Shown here: positions 34,406 to 42,300 of the stretch, in pieces
How positions within the stretch are numbered: the stretch's first letter is position 1
How the letters are laid out: each line of letters opens with the position of its first letter
Assembly (NCBI RefSeq): GCF_020149915.1
Contig: NZ_CP083760.1
Span: 2,542,001-2,606,000, forward strand
Source of the DNA: Candidatus Sulfidibacterium hydrothermale
Lineage (GTDB): Bacteria; Bacteroidota; Bacteroidia; Bacteroidales; F082
Length of the DNA: 64,000 bases
Direction of reading: 5' to 3'
Position numbers and translations under genes: made by a program
Notes under the pieces: generated by a model
What the model was told of the DNA's origin: nothing
The model's input: the letters and a program-made list of their open reading frames with translations, nothing else
Databases searched by the model: none

Positions 34406-35107
34406 TTGGGAAAGAAAAACAAACTTCAACGGTTTGCCGAAAACCTGACTTTTTCCAACCTTTTTCAATACCGTTATGAAGAAGTGGTCAAAGGTTTTTC
34501 CTTAAGAGGAAAATGGAAAACAGATTTTTTTCATAACAACCACCCGCTCATTCTTGAGCTGGGATGCGGAAAAGGAGAATACACGGTGGAAATGGCCCGG
34601 AGAAATCCGGAGATAAACTATATCGGCATAGATATTAAAGGCGCCCGAATGTGGCGGGGGCTGAAAACGGCTCAGGAAGAAAACCTGAAAAATGTGGCTT
34701 TCGTCCGGACCCGTATTGAACTTTCTGAATACTATTTTGGTGAAAAAGAGGTAGACGGATTGTGGATTACTTTTCCCGACCCACAAATCAAAGCCAAAAG
34801 AGAACGGAAACGACTGACGTCTCCACGGTTTCTGGAACGGTATGCCAAATTTTTAACACCGGATGCCGTGATCCGGCTTAAAACCGATGCGCTGTTACTT
34901 TACGATTATACACGCGAAGTCATTGAAAAAGGAAATCATATTTTACTGGAAGCCAACGAAGACATTTACCATTCAGGAATAGACAACGAAATTACCCAGA
35001 TCCAGACATTTTATGAAAAAAAATGGCTGGAACACGGGACCCCAATTCGTTATCTTGCTTTTCGCCTCAATCCGGAATGGTTTGAAAAAAAAGAAAGCAA
35101 ACAGTAA
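34406..35107 (+). CDS. trmB: tRNA (guanine-N7-)-methyltransferase
   Basis: A 233-residue SAM-dependent enzyme making m7G46 in tRNA. The SAM loop is LELGCGKGEYTVEMA (about 50-64), followed by NYIGIDIKGARMWRG and the family signature ITFPDPQIKAKRERKRL (about 117-133). The gene starts with TTG at 34406. The resulting MGKKNKLQRFAEN start is the usual one in this clade, and no ATG lies near. Its TAA overlaps the next ATG by one base. Confidence 0.93.
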   Translation: MGKKNKLQRFAENLTFSNLFQYRYEEVVKGFSLRGKWKTDFFHNNHPLILELGCGKGEYTVEMARRNPEINYIGIDIKGARMWRGLKTAQEENLKNVAFVRTRIELSEYYFGEKEVDGLWITFPDPQIKAKRERKRLTSPRFLERYAKFLTPDAVIRLKTDALLLYDYTREVIEKGNHILLEANEDIYHSGIDNEITQIQTFYEKKWLEHGTPIRYLAFRLNPEWFEKKESKQ

Positions 35108-35439
35108 TGGATAACTCCAATTTTTTCCGGCGTGTATATGATATTGTCCGGCAAATTCCGCCGGGACGGGTTACTTCGTATGGCGCCATTGCCCGGTTTT
35201 TAGGCAGTCCGCAGTCTGCCCGAATGGTGGGCTGGGCACTGAACAATACCAAAACCGAACTCCGAAACATTCCGGCGCATCGCGTGGTTAACCGCAACGG
35301 ATTTTTAACCGGGAAAAAAGCTTTTGGCGGAATAAATACCATGCAGGAATTACTTGAAAGCGAAGGCGTTGAAGTTCAAAACGATCAGGTTATCCGTTTT
35401 AAAGAACTCTTTTGGGATCCGTCAAAAGAACGATCCTAA
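35107..35439 (+). CDS. Alkyltransferase-like (ATL) DNA-repair protein
   Basis: A 110-residue protein of the MGMT C-terminal domain family. It has VTSYGAIARFLGSPQSARMVGWALN (helix-turn-helix with the Arg finger region) and NIPAHRVVN at the active site. The reactive Cys of PCHRV is Ala57, so it cannot accept alkyl groups. Such PAHRV/PWHRV proteins (ATLs) bind O6-alkylguanine and hand the lesion to nucleotide excision repair. Its ATG overlaps the trmB stop (TAATG), indicating coupling, and its stop overlaps the convergent thioesterase stop. Confidence 0.88.
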   Translation: MDNSNFFRRVYDIVRQIPPGRVTSYGAIARFLGSPQSARMVGWALNNTKTELRNIPAHRVVNRNGFLTGKKAFGGINTMQELLESEGVEVQNDQVIRFKELFWDPSKERS

Positions 35440-35831
35440 CCGTTCTGATTTACCTTTTTCATGAATTCAGGAAGGTTTACGACAAACCGCTCATGGGTTC
35501 CCATGCCAATCTTCCCTTTTTCATCCCATGCTTCCACATCAAAAACAAGCCGGGCACCATCCACTTCCCGGAGAATCGCTTTACAGGTCACCTGCATTCC
35601 TACCGGAGTAGCTTTTACATGTTTTACGCACACATCGATACCCACCGTAACAAAGTCTTTTTCAAGAAAGGACTGCACACACTCCAGTGCCGTCCCTTCC
35701 ATCAGCGCAATCATAGCCGGTGTAGCCAATACGTCCACATTGCCTGAACCATACGCCGCAGCGGTATCATTTGATGTTACAGCAATCGTTTTTTCGTACG
35801 TAAGCCCCGTTTTCAATTTCTTTTGAAACAT
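35436..35831 (-). CDS. FlK-like hotdog thioesterase
   Basis: A 131-residue single hotdog-fold protein related to fluoroacetyl-CoA thioesterase FlK. The FlK catalytic residues Thr42, Glu50 and His76 correspond to Thr37 (LATPAM), Glu45 (MEGTA) and His71 (VKHVKATPVG), with identical spacing of 8 and 26. The natural substrate in organisms that do not make fluoroacetate is unknown; a small acyl-CoA is likely. Its TAG overlaps the convergent ATL stop codon, with no room for a terminator. Confidence 0.85.
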   Translation of the reverse strand: MFQKKLKTGLTYEKTIAVTSNDTAAAYGSGNVDVLATPAMIALMEGTALECVQSFLEKDFVTVGIDVCVKHVKATPVGMQVTCKAILREVDGARLVFDVEAWDEKGKIGMGTHERFVVNLPEFMKKVNQNG

Positions 35832-35844
35832 CGATAAAAAGTAT

Positions 35845-36909
35845 TTAAGGAACCTGTTTTACCAAAACAATATAAGCCGGGAAATGGTCGCTGTAGCCCC
35901 CCAGATAAGTTCCACCGGCAAAAGTACGGTAAGGATATCCTTTATACCGACCATCTTTTTGCTGCATAAACGGCTTGTTAAAAATAAATGCCTTGTAAAA
36001 TTTTAATCCCGAATGCAGATTTATCGGCCCCAGCAAACCCTGGGAAACAAATATCTGATCAAAAAGGCTCCAGGTATCCCGCCAGGCAGTAGAACCAATT
36101 CCTTCTTTATACAATTTATACATCGGATTATAGAAATCACCGGGTTTTAATTTGTTTTTCGGGACAGCCCGCATGTATTTCATCACACTTTCGTTGGTAG
36201 GATTATCGTTCAGGTCGCCCATGACAATAATTTTGGCTTTCGGGTTAAGTTGCAACAACGAATCAGCAATATGGCGGGTAAGTTTTGCGGCCGCATCGCG
36301 CAGAGGCCGCGAGCGTTTCTCTCCACCATACCGCGACGGCCAGTGATTGACAATAACATATACCGTATCTCCCAGCAGAAGCCCGGAAACCAGCAATTGA
36401 TCGCGGGTACGGAACCACGGTTTATCCGGTATATGCAACCGGTACGATTTAGAGGTAATCAGTTTAAAATATTTGGGATTATAAAAAAGTCCCACATCAA
36501 TACCACGCCGGTCGGGCGAGTCGTAATGTACAATCCCAAGATGACGGTTTTTCAGCAACGGCTGATTCGCCAGATCTTTCATTACCCGCAGGTTTTCCAC
36601 TTCCGAAACACCAAGCAGGGCAATTCCGTCCGGATTAATGTCGGTACCAATCTTAGAAATCACTTTTGACATATTTGCCAATTTGTGCATGTACTTTGCT
36701 GTATTCCAATGATTGGCACTGTTCGGTAAAAATTCTTCATCATCAATTTTAGGATCATTGATGGTGTCAAATAGGTTTTCCTGATTATAAAATGCCACTA
36801 TGGCTACCGCCAGTTTCTTCTGATGCTGGGCTTTGAGCTGAACAAAAGGAGAAAAACTCAAAAAAATGACCAAAAAAGTCAAAAGTGTTTCAAATAAATA
36901 CCGTCTCAT
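35845..36909 (-). CDS. Secreted endonuclease/exonuclease/phosphatase-family protein (EEP copy 2)
   Basis: A 354-residue protein starting at ATG 36909 (MRRYLFETLLTFLVIFLSF), with a cleavable signal ending near LKAQ. The codon at 36939 is inside the -7 element and is rejected. EEP motifs are present: AFYNQENLFDT, LGVSEVEN, VIVNHWPSRYGG, MGDLNDNPTNES and GGYSDHFPAYI. It should cleave nucleic-acid phosphodiesters or phosphate esters outside the cytoplasm. It is divergent from a TonB-dependent receptor and a DUF5689 lipoprotein, and I infer they work together. It is a paralogue of the gene at 13848-14903. Confidence 0.88.
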   Translation of the reverse strand: MRRYLFETLLTFLVIFLSFSPFVQLKAQHQKKLAVAIVAFYNQENLFDTINDPKIDDEEFLPNSANHWNTAKYMHKLANMSKVISKIGTDINPDGIALLGVSEVENLRVMKDLANQPLLKNRHLGIVHYDSPDRRGIDVGLFYNPKYFKLITSKSYRLHIPDKPWFRTRDQLLVSGLLLGDTVYVIVNHWPSRYGGEKRSRPLRDAAAKLTRHIADSLLQLNPKAKIIVMGDLNDNPTNESVMKYMRAVPKNKLKPGDFYNPMYKLYKEGIGSTAWRDTWSLFDQIFVSQGLLGPINLHSGLKFYKAFIFNKPFMQQKDGRYKGYPYRTFAGGTYLGGYSDHFPAYIVLVKQVP

Positions 36910-36936
36910 TCTAATAAAATTGATTTTTTTTGACCG

Positions 36937-36972
36937 CAAATGTAGTTTTAATTTGATAAAGTTTTACCTTTG
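36937..36972. promoter_or_regulatory. Divergent -7 elements between EEP copy 2 and the TonB receptor
   Basis: Minus-strand TACATTTG (36944-36937) faces the EEP gene, and plus-strand TACCTTTG (36965-36972) faces the receptor gene 93 bases downstream. Both match TAnnTTTG. The 20-base gap between them would let one regulator control both units. Confidence 0.5.
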
Positions 36973-37064
36973 ACCACTTTTTTATTTGGGGAGATGCCCG
37001 ACCACGTAAGGATTCCCAACACATAAAAGAACAATCAATCATTTTATAATTTGAAAAATTTCAG

Positions 37065-39581
37065 ATGAAAAAAGTTTTATCACTACTTGTTATCCTGCTC
37101 TTTATACAGCAGGTAAAATCACAAACCGATACAACTAGTTCAGCGAAAGAAGGAACAGTGATTCCGACATTTACGCTTACCGAGACAGACCTAAGTAATG
37201 AAAGTCAGTCGCAGGATGTATCCGGTTTGTTACAGGCATCGAGAGACATTTTTGTTTCTACGGCCGGGTATATTTTTGGTGCGGCCCGTTATCGCGTAAG
37301 GGGATACGATTCACAAAATCTGAGCGTCTTAATGGACGGAATAACCCTGAACGATCCGGAAACCGGCAGGGCTTATTGGTCAAGCTGGGGCGGTTTAAAT
37401 GATATTACGCGGTACAACATTGTTAAAAGTGGTATCGTTTCTTCCGAATACGGATTTGGCGGTGTTGGCGGAATTACCGAGATCAACGCACGGCCTTCCA
37501 CTTTCAGGAAACAGGTGAAGTTCTCCTATTCCCTTTCGAACCGCAGCTACCGAGACCGGATCATGTTCACTTATTCTACCGGTGTAACTCCCAGCGGGTG
37601 GTCCATCGTCGCTTCGTTTTCACGCCGTTGGGCACAGGAAGGCTATGTAGAAGGAACTTTTTATGATGCCTGGGCTTATTTTCTCGGTGTAGAAAAGAAA
37701 TTAACCAGCAACAACAGCCTGACATTAACCGTCTTTGGCTCTCCTACGAAAAGAGGGAAATCGGGCATTTCTGTTCAGGAAGCGTATGATCTGACGGGAA
37801 ACAATTATTATAATCCTTATTGGGGTTACCAGGCCGGAGAAAAACGCAATGCCAGAGTCAGTGACTATCACCAACCAATGATCACTTTAACCGATTACTG
37901 GAAACTGTCTGACAAAACCAAAGTTAAACTGGCTACCTCCTACTGGTTTGGAAGAGGAGGCTCCACTGCCTTAAACTGGGTGGAAGCCAATGACCCACGT
38001 CCTGATTATTACCGTAATCTTCCCAGCTGGTATTATCTGATTGGAGACTCGGCTGCCGGAGATTATGCGGCCGAACAGTGGCGTACCAATGTCAATTACC
38101 GGCAAATCAATTGGGATGCTCTCTATTTTGCCAATAGTAAGTTTCTATATACCGTTAATGATGTTGACGGAATCGAAGGAAATAATGTAACCGGGCTTCG
38201 CTCGAAATACATCATTGAAGAACGTCGCAACGACAAAAGCGAGTTACAGGTTAACGGAGACATTACCTCTTTTCTCAATACACACATTTCCCTTTACGGA
38301 GGGTTCAACCTGAATTTTTACAAAGGCCATCAATACAAAAAAATTGACGACCTGCTCGGTGGCGATTATTGGCTCGACATTGACAAATATGCTTCCGGTG
38401 ACCCGTTTAAAATTCCGGCTGCCGCCCAAAGCGACCTGAACCATCCCAATCGTATTGTAAAAGAAGGAGATATTTTCGGCTACGATTACGATGCCAACAT
38501 ACAAACCCAAAATGTATTCGGTGAAGCCGATTTTAGTTACCGGAAAATGGATTTCTATTTCGGAGCTCAATTTACACACACTAATTTCTGGCGTACCGGA
38601 CACATGCGGAATGGACATTTCCCGCTCCACTCGTATGGCGAAGGCCACAAAAACAACTTTTACAATTACGGTTTAAAAGGGGGTGCAACCTATAAGATCA
38701 ACGGCCGGAACTATATCACCGGTAACCTGATGTACATGACCCGGGCTCCTTATTTCAGAGATGCTTACATTTCAGTACGTACCCGTGATTTTACCGTGGA
38801 TAACCTGAAAAGCGAAACCATCTATTCAGGAGACATCAATTACATTTTAAGAACACCGGCAGTAAAAGCCCGCCTGACTTTTTATTATACCCAATTCAAA
38901 GACAAAACCTGGTTGCGTAGTTTTTATCACGAAGGACTGAATTCCTTTGTTAACTACATTATGACCGGTGTAGATGAATTGAATACAGGTATGGAATTAG
39001 GACTCGAAGCCAACCTTACTCCCACCATTTCGGTTTCCGGAGTATTAGGAATTGGTCAAAACATTTACACTTCACGTCCTACAGCCACGATCACGCAGGA
39101 TAATGATGCTCAACTACTCGCCAGCGACCGGAAAGTTTACCTCGAGAACTATTACGTTGGCGGAATGCCACAAACGGTGGCTTCTGTAGGCATCCGGTAC
39201 AATGCTCCCAAATATTGGTTCATCGGAATCAATGGGAACTATTTTGGTGATTCTTATCTGCCTGTTAACCCTGACCGTCATACCCAAGAAGCACTTGAAG
39301 GTCTTGCACCGGATGATTACCGTATTCCGGAAATTCTGGCTCAGGAAAAACTTCCTGACGGCATGACCATAGATATGTTTGGCGGAAAATCGTGGCGTAT
39401 CCATCATAAATACACTGCCGGTTTTTCTGTAAGCATCAGCAATTTGCTGAACAATACAGGATACATCTCGGGCGGTTATGAACAATTACGCTACGATCCT
39501 AAAAACATCAACAAGTTTCCGCCCAAATATGCCTATTTGTACGGCCGGACATTTTTCCTGAATATTTATATCAGAATGTAA
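37065..39581 (+). CDS. TonB-dependent outer-membrane receptor
   Basis: An 838-residue outer-membrane transporter. A signal peptide (MKKVLSLLVILLFIQQVKS) is followed by a short linker and a plug domain (about 45-150: ARYRVRGYDSQNLSVLMDGI, then GFGGVGGITEINARPS). The rest is a 22-strand barrel with many aromatic-edged strands, ending in FFLNIYIRM. There is no carboxypeptidase-like N-terminal extension, so it is not a typical SusC. It is divergent from an EEP hydrolase and is followed by a DUF5689 lipoprotein gene, which suggests uptake of a nucleic-acid or phosphoester breakdown product (inference). Confidence 0.9.
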   Translation: MKKVLSLLVILLFIQQVKSQTDTTSSAKEGTVIPTFTLTETDLSNESQSQDVSGLLQASRDIFVSTAGYIFGAARYRVRGYDSQNLSVLMDGITLNDPETGRAYWSSWGGLNDITRYNIVKSGIVSSEYGFGGVGGITEINARPSTFRKQVKFSYSLSNRSYRDRIMFTYSTGVTPSGWSIVASFSRRWAQEGYVEGTFYDAWAYFLGVEKKLTSNNSLTLTVFGSPTKRGKSGISVQEAYDLTGNNYYNPYWGYQAGEKRNARVSDYHQPMITLTDYWKLSDKTKVKLATSYWFGRGGSTALNWVEANDPRPDYYRNLPSWYYLIGDSAAGDYAAEQWRTNVNYRQINWDALYFANSKFLYTVNDVDGIEGNNVTGLRSKYIIEERRNDKSELQVNGDITSFLNTHISLYGGFNLNFYKGHQYKKIDDLLGGDYWLDIDKYASGDPFKIPAAAQSDLNHPNRIVKEGDIFGYDYDANIQTQNVFGEADFSYRKMDFYFGAQFTHTNFWRTGHMRNGHFPLHSYGEGHKNNFYNYGLKGGATYKINGRNYITGNLMYMTRAPYFRDAYISVRTRDFTVDNLKSETIYSGDINYILRTPAVKARLTFYYTQFKDKTWLRSFYHEGLNSFVNYIMTGVDELNTGMELGLEANLTPTISVSGVLGIGQNIYTSRPTATITQDNDAQLLASDRKVYLENYYVGGMPQTVASVGIRYNAPKYWFIGINGNYFGDSYLPVNPDRHTQEALEGLAPDDYRIPEILAQEKLPDGMTIDMFGGKSWRIHHKYTAGFSVSISNLLNNTGYISGGYEQLRYDPKNINKFPPKYAYLYGRTFFLNIYIRM

Positions 39582-39615
39582 AACCCAAATCTTGAAAATT
39601 TATAAAGTAATCCAT

Positions 39616-41424
39616 ATGAAAAAGTTAGTTTTATTTTTCGCAGCTTCCATGCTTTTATTCCTTTCTTCTTGTGTCAAACAGGATTTTGACACGCCTCCTA
39701 TCAGCGAAATTCCGGTAGGAACAGTTTACACCATCGCCCAACTTCGGCAAATGTATGCCGATTCCGGAGCTTATCAGTTTAACACCGATGCGTCGGTATA
39801 TGCGGTGGTTACCATGGATGAGACTTCAGGTAACATCTACAAAAGCGCATTTATTCAAGATGCCAACGATGCCGTAAATATCCATTTACTGCAGTCAGGC
39901 GGACTGCGTATTGGCGATTCCATCCGGATCTACCTGAAAGGGGTGGTTTTATCTGATTACGGTGGCATGTTTCAGCTGGACAATGTGAATAACGATTCCA
40001 GCATTGTCATTCTGGCTACTCAAAAAGATATTGCTCCTAAAGATGCGACCATTGAAGATCTGCTCGCCGGAAAGTATAAAGAACAATTGGTTAAATTAAA
40101 TAATGTTCAATTTGCTGAAACAGATACCGGTAAAGTTTTTGCCGAACCAGACAAAGCAACCAACCGGAAACTGGAAGATTGCCAAGGCAATCAGGTGGAT
40201 GTAAGAACCAGTAACTATGCCACTTTTGCTCCGCTGAAAGTTCCGGACAAAAGAGGATCGCTCATTGCCATTGCCGGAAGTTTTAATGGTTTACCCCAGC
40301 TTCTGTTACGTTCGGCATCCGAAATTGTTATGGATAGTGCCCGCTGCGAAATTGGAGGTGGTGGAACTCCCGTCACACCGGTAGACAGCGTAAACGAACA
40401 ATTTGATAATGCAGAAAACTACACCGATATTGCCATTACCGGATGGACCAATATCAAAGTAGCCGGAGACCGCGCTTGGCAAGGTAAGATTTACAATACC
40501 GACAAATATGCCCAGGCCTCAGGATACAACTCCGGACTTTCTGATATGGAAACATGGCTTATTACTCCTCCGGTGAAAAACGATAACGGAGATATGGTAT
40601 TAAGCTTTAAATCAGCTATGGCTTACTGGAAACACACCGGCGACGACAAGCCGTTAACCATTCTGGCTTCCACTGACTTTGACGGCACTAATTTTGCCAC
40701 AGCACACTGGACAGAATTATCAGCCACTTTGCCCACAGCCAATAACAGCAATTACGAATGGGTTAACTCGGGTGATATTTCACTGGCCAATTTCAAAGGC
40801 AACGTAGCCATCGCCTTTAAATACAAAGGAAGTGATTCTGAATCTACTTCTATTGAATTGGATGATGTTGTTATTCATGCAGGTACCGGTGGAGGAACAA
40901 ATCCGGGTACCGTTACTTCCTTTGATATCGATTTCTCGGATCAAACGGCCTATCAAGACATTGCTATTAATGGCTGGATAACTACGGCAACCAAAGGAAC
41001 CCGTAACTGGCAAGGCAAAGAATACAGCACCAATTATTATGCACATGCCACGGCCTATAAATCAACCGATGACGAGAATGAAGAATGGCTGATTTCTCCT
41101 CCTATTGATTTGGACGCTATGACCAATCCTACCTTGAGCTTCGATACCGAAAAAGCCTATTGGAGCCATACAGATGATGAGCCTTTTGAAGTATTGATCT
41201 CCACCGATTTCGACGGAACAAATATTGAAAGCGCTACCTGGCAAAAATTGTCAGCTACCATTGCTACAAAAGATGATTCCGACTATACCTGGGTTCATTC
41301 CGGTGATGTTGATTTATCGTCTTATTCCGGCACTGCTTATATTGCATTCCGTTATTACGGAAATGCGCCAAAAGGAGAAACAACTACTTATGATATTGAT
41401 AATCTGAAACTATTTGACAAATAG
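39616..41424 (+). CDS. Surface lipoprotein: DUF5689 plus two choice-of-anchor J domains
   Basis: A 602-residue lipoprotein starting at ATG 39616 (MKKLVLFFAASMLLFLSSC, lipid Cys19). Residues about 27-242 are a DUF5689 domain with an OB-fold-like pattern (VYAVVTMDETSGNIYKSAFI). The rest consists of two tandem copies of a beta-sandwich 'choice-of-anchor J' domain (about 250-420 and 427-602), each with W-x-G-K-x-Y, ETWLITPP/EEWLISPP, ILASTDFDGTN and WVNSGDISL/WVHSGDVDL blocks. It follows the receptor gene by 34 bases and probably serves as its surface-exposed ligand-binding partner. The domain calls are from recognition, not a search. Confidence 0.8.
   Translation: MKKLVLFFAASMLLFLSSCVKQDFDTPPISEIPVGTVYTIAQLRQMYADSGAYQFNTDASVYAVVTMDETSGNIYKSAFIQDANDAVNIHLLQSGGLRIGDSIRIYLKGVVLSDYGGMFQLDNVNNDSSIVILATQKDIAPKDATIEDLLAGKYKEQLVKLNNVQFAETDTGKVFAEPDKATNRKLEDCQGNQVDVRTSNYATFAPLKVPDKRGSLIAIAGSFNGLPQLLLRSASEIVMDSARCEIGGGGTPVTPVDSVNEQFDNAENYTDIAITGWTNIKVAGDRAWQGKIYNTDKYAQASGYNSGLSDMETWLITPPVKNDNGDMVLSFKSAMAYWKHTGDDKPLTILASTDFDGTNFATAHWTELSATLPTANNSNYEWVNSGDISLANFKGNVAIAFKYKGSDSESTSIELDDVVIHAGTGGGTNPGTVTSFDIDFSDQTAYQDIAINGWITTATKGTRNWQGKEYSTNYYAHATAYKSTDDENEEWLISPPIDLDAMTNPTLSFDTEKAYWSHTDDEPFEVLISTDFDGTNIESATWQKLSATIATKDDSDYTWVHSGDVDLSSYSGTAYIAFRYYGNAPKGETTTYDIDNLKLFDK
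40381..41421 (+). repeat. Tandem duplication of a ~170-residue domain in the lipoprotein gene
   Basis: The segments at about 40381-40890 and 40918-41421 encode homologous domains in the same order of motifs: RAWQGKIYNTDKYA/RNWQGKEYSTNYYA, LASTDFDGTN/LISTDFDGTN, ATLPTANNSNYEWV/ATIATKDDSDYTWV. They are diverged in DNA, so the duplication is not recent. Confidence 0.75.
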
Positions 41425-41444
41425 GTTTAATAACAGATCAAAAG

Positions 41445-41483
41445 AAACCGGCAACAGGAAAGTTCTTCCGTTGCCGGTTTTTT
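41445..41483 (+). terminator. Rho-independent terminator after the DUF5689 lipoprotein gene
   Basis: AAACCGGCAAC (41445-41455) pairs with GTTGCCGGTTT (41470-41480), and the stem extends inward as GGAA/TTCC with one bulged A. A T-run follows. It lies 20 bases after the stop codon. Confidence 0.88.
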
Positions 41484-41555
41484 ATTTCACAATTTTTAAA
41501 TACTTTCTTCCTGTTATTTTATTGTTTTCTGCTATTTTAGCAAAAAAATATTTCC

Positions 41556-42299
41556 ATGAACAAAGGGTTGGTCATCATTCCCACTTTTAACGAAAAAGAA
41601 AACATTGAAAACATTATTCGTGCGGTCTTTGCACTGAAAACCCCCTTTGATATTCTTATCGTAGAAGACAACAGTCCGGACGGTACGGCAGCCATTGTAA
41701 AAAACCTGATAAAAGAATTTCCTGACCGGCTTCATATCATGGAACGTGAAGGGAAAAAAGGATTAGGCACTGCTTATATCGACGGGTTTAAATGGGCTTT
41801 GCAACGCCAGTACGATTATATCTTTGAAATGGATGCCGACTTTTCGCATAATCCGGATGATTTGGAAAAATTATATGCCAGCCTGCATCACGACAAGTAT
41901 GACGTAGCCATCGGTTCGCGGTATATCACCGGAGTAAACGTGGTTAACTGGCCTATGGGACGGGTTTTGATGTCGTATTATGCCTCGGCTTATGTAAGGA
42001 TGATTACCGGAATGGATATCCGCGATACCACAGCCGGCTTTGTAGGATGGCGGCGAGAAGTGTTGGAAACCATCGATCTGGATAAAATTAAATTTGTGGG
42101 ATATGCTTTTCAGATCGAAATGAAATACACCGCATTAAAACTGGGATTTAAAGTCATAGAGATTCCCATCATTTTTACTGACCGGACACTGGGTGAATCT
42201 AAAATGAACAAAAACATTTTTCGTGAGGCTGTTTTTGGCGTGATCAACTTGAGAAAAAGAAGCCTTCTCGGAAAAATCAAACCTAAAAAACAAGACTAA
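41556..42299 (+). CDS. Polyprenol-phosphate mannosyltransferase-type GT2
   Basis: A 247-residue GT-A glycosyltransferase of the dolichol/polyprenyl-phosphate mannose synthase type. Motifs: VIIPTFNEKENI at the start, VEDNSPDGTA, the metal-binding FEMDADFSHNP, and GSRYITGVNVVNWP. The C-terminal half lacks membrane helices, so it is the soluble Dpm1-like form. It probably transfers a hexose from a nucleotide sugar to polyprenyl phosphate. One base separates its stop from the dihydroorotase ATG, so the two are coupled, an arrangement common in this phylum. Confidence 0.88.
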   Translation: MNKGLVIIPTFNEKENIENIIRAVFALKTPFDILIVEDNSPDGTAAIVKNLIKEFPDRLHIMEREGKKGLGTAYIDGFKWALQRQYDYIFEMDADFSHNPDDLEKLYASLHHDKYDVAIGSRYITGVNVVNWPMGRVLMSYYASAYVRMITGMDIRDTTAGFVGWRREVLETIDLDKIKFVGYAFQIEMKYTALKLGFKVIEIPIIFTDRTLGESKMNKNIFREAVFGVINLRKRSLLGKIKPKKQD

Positions 42300-42300
42300 A

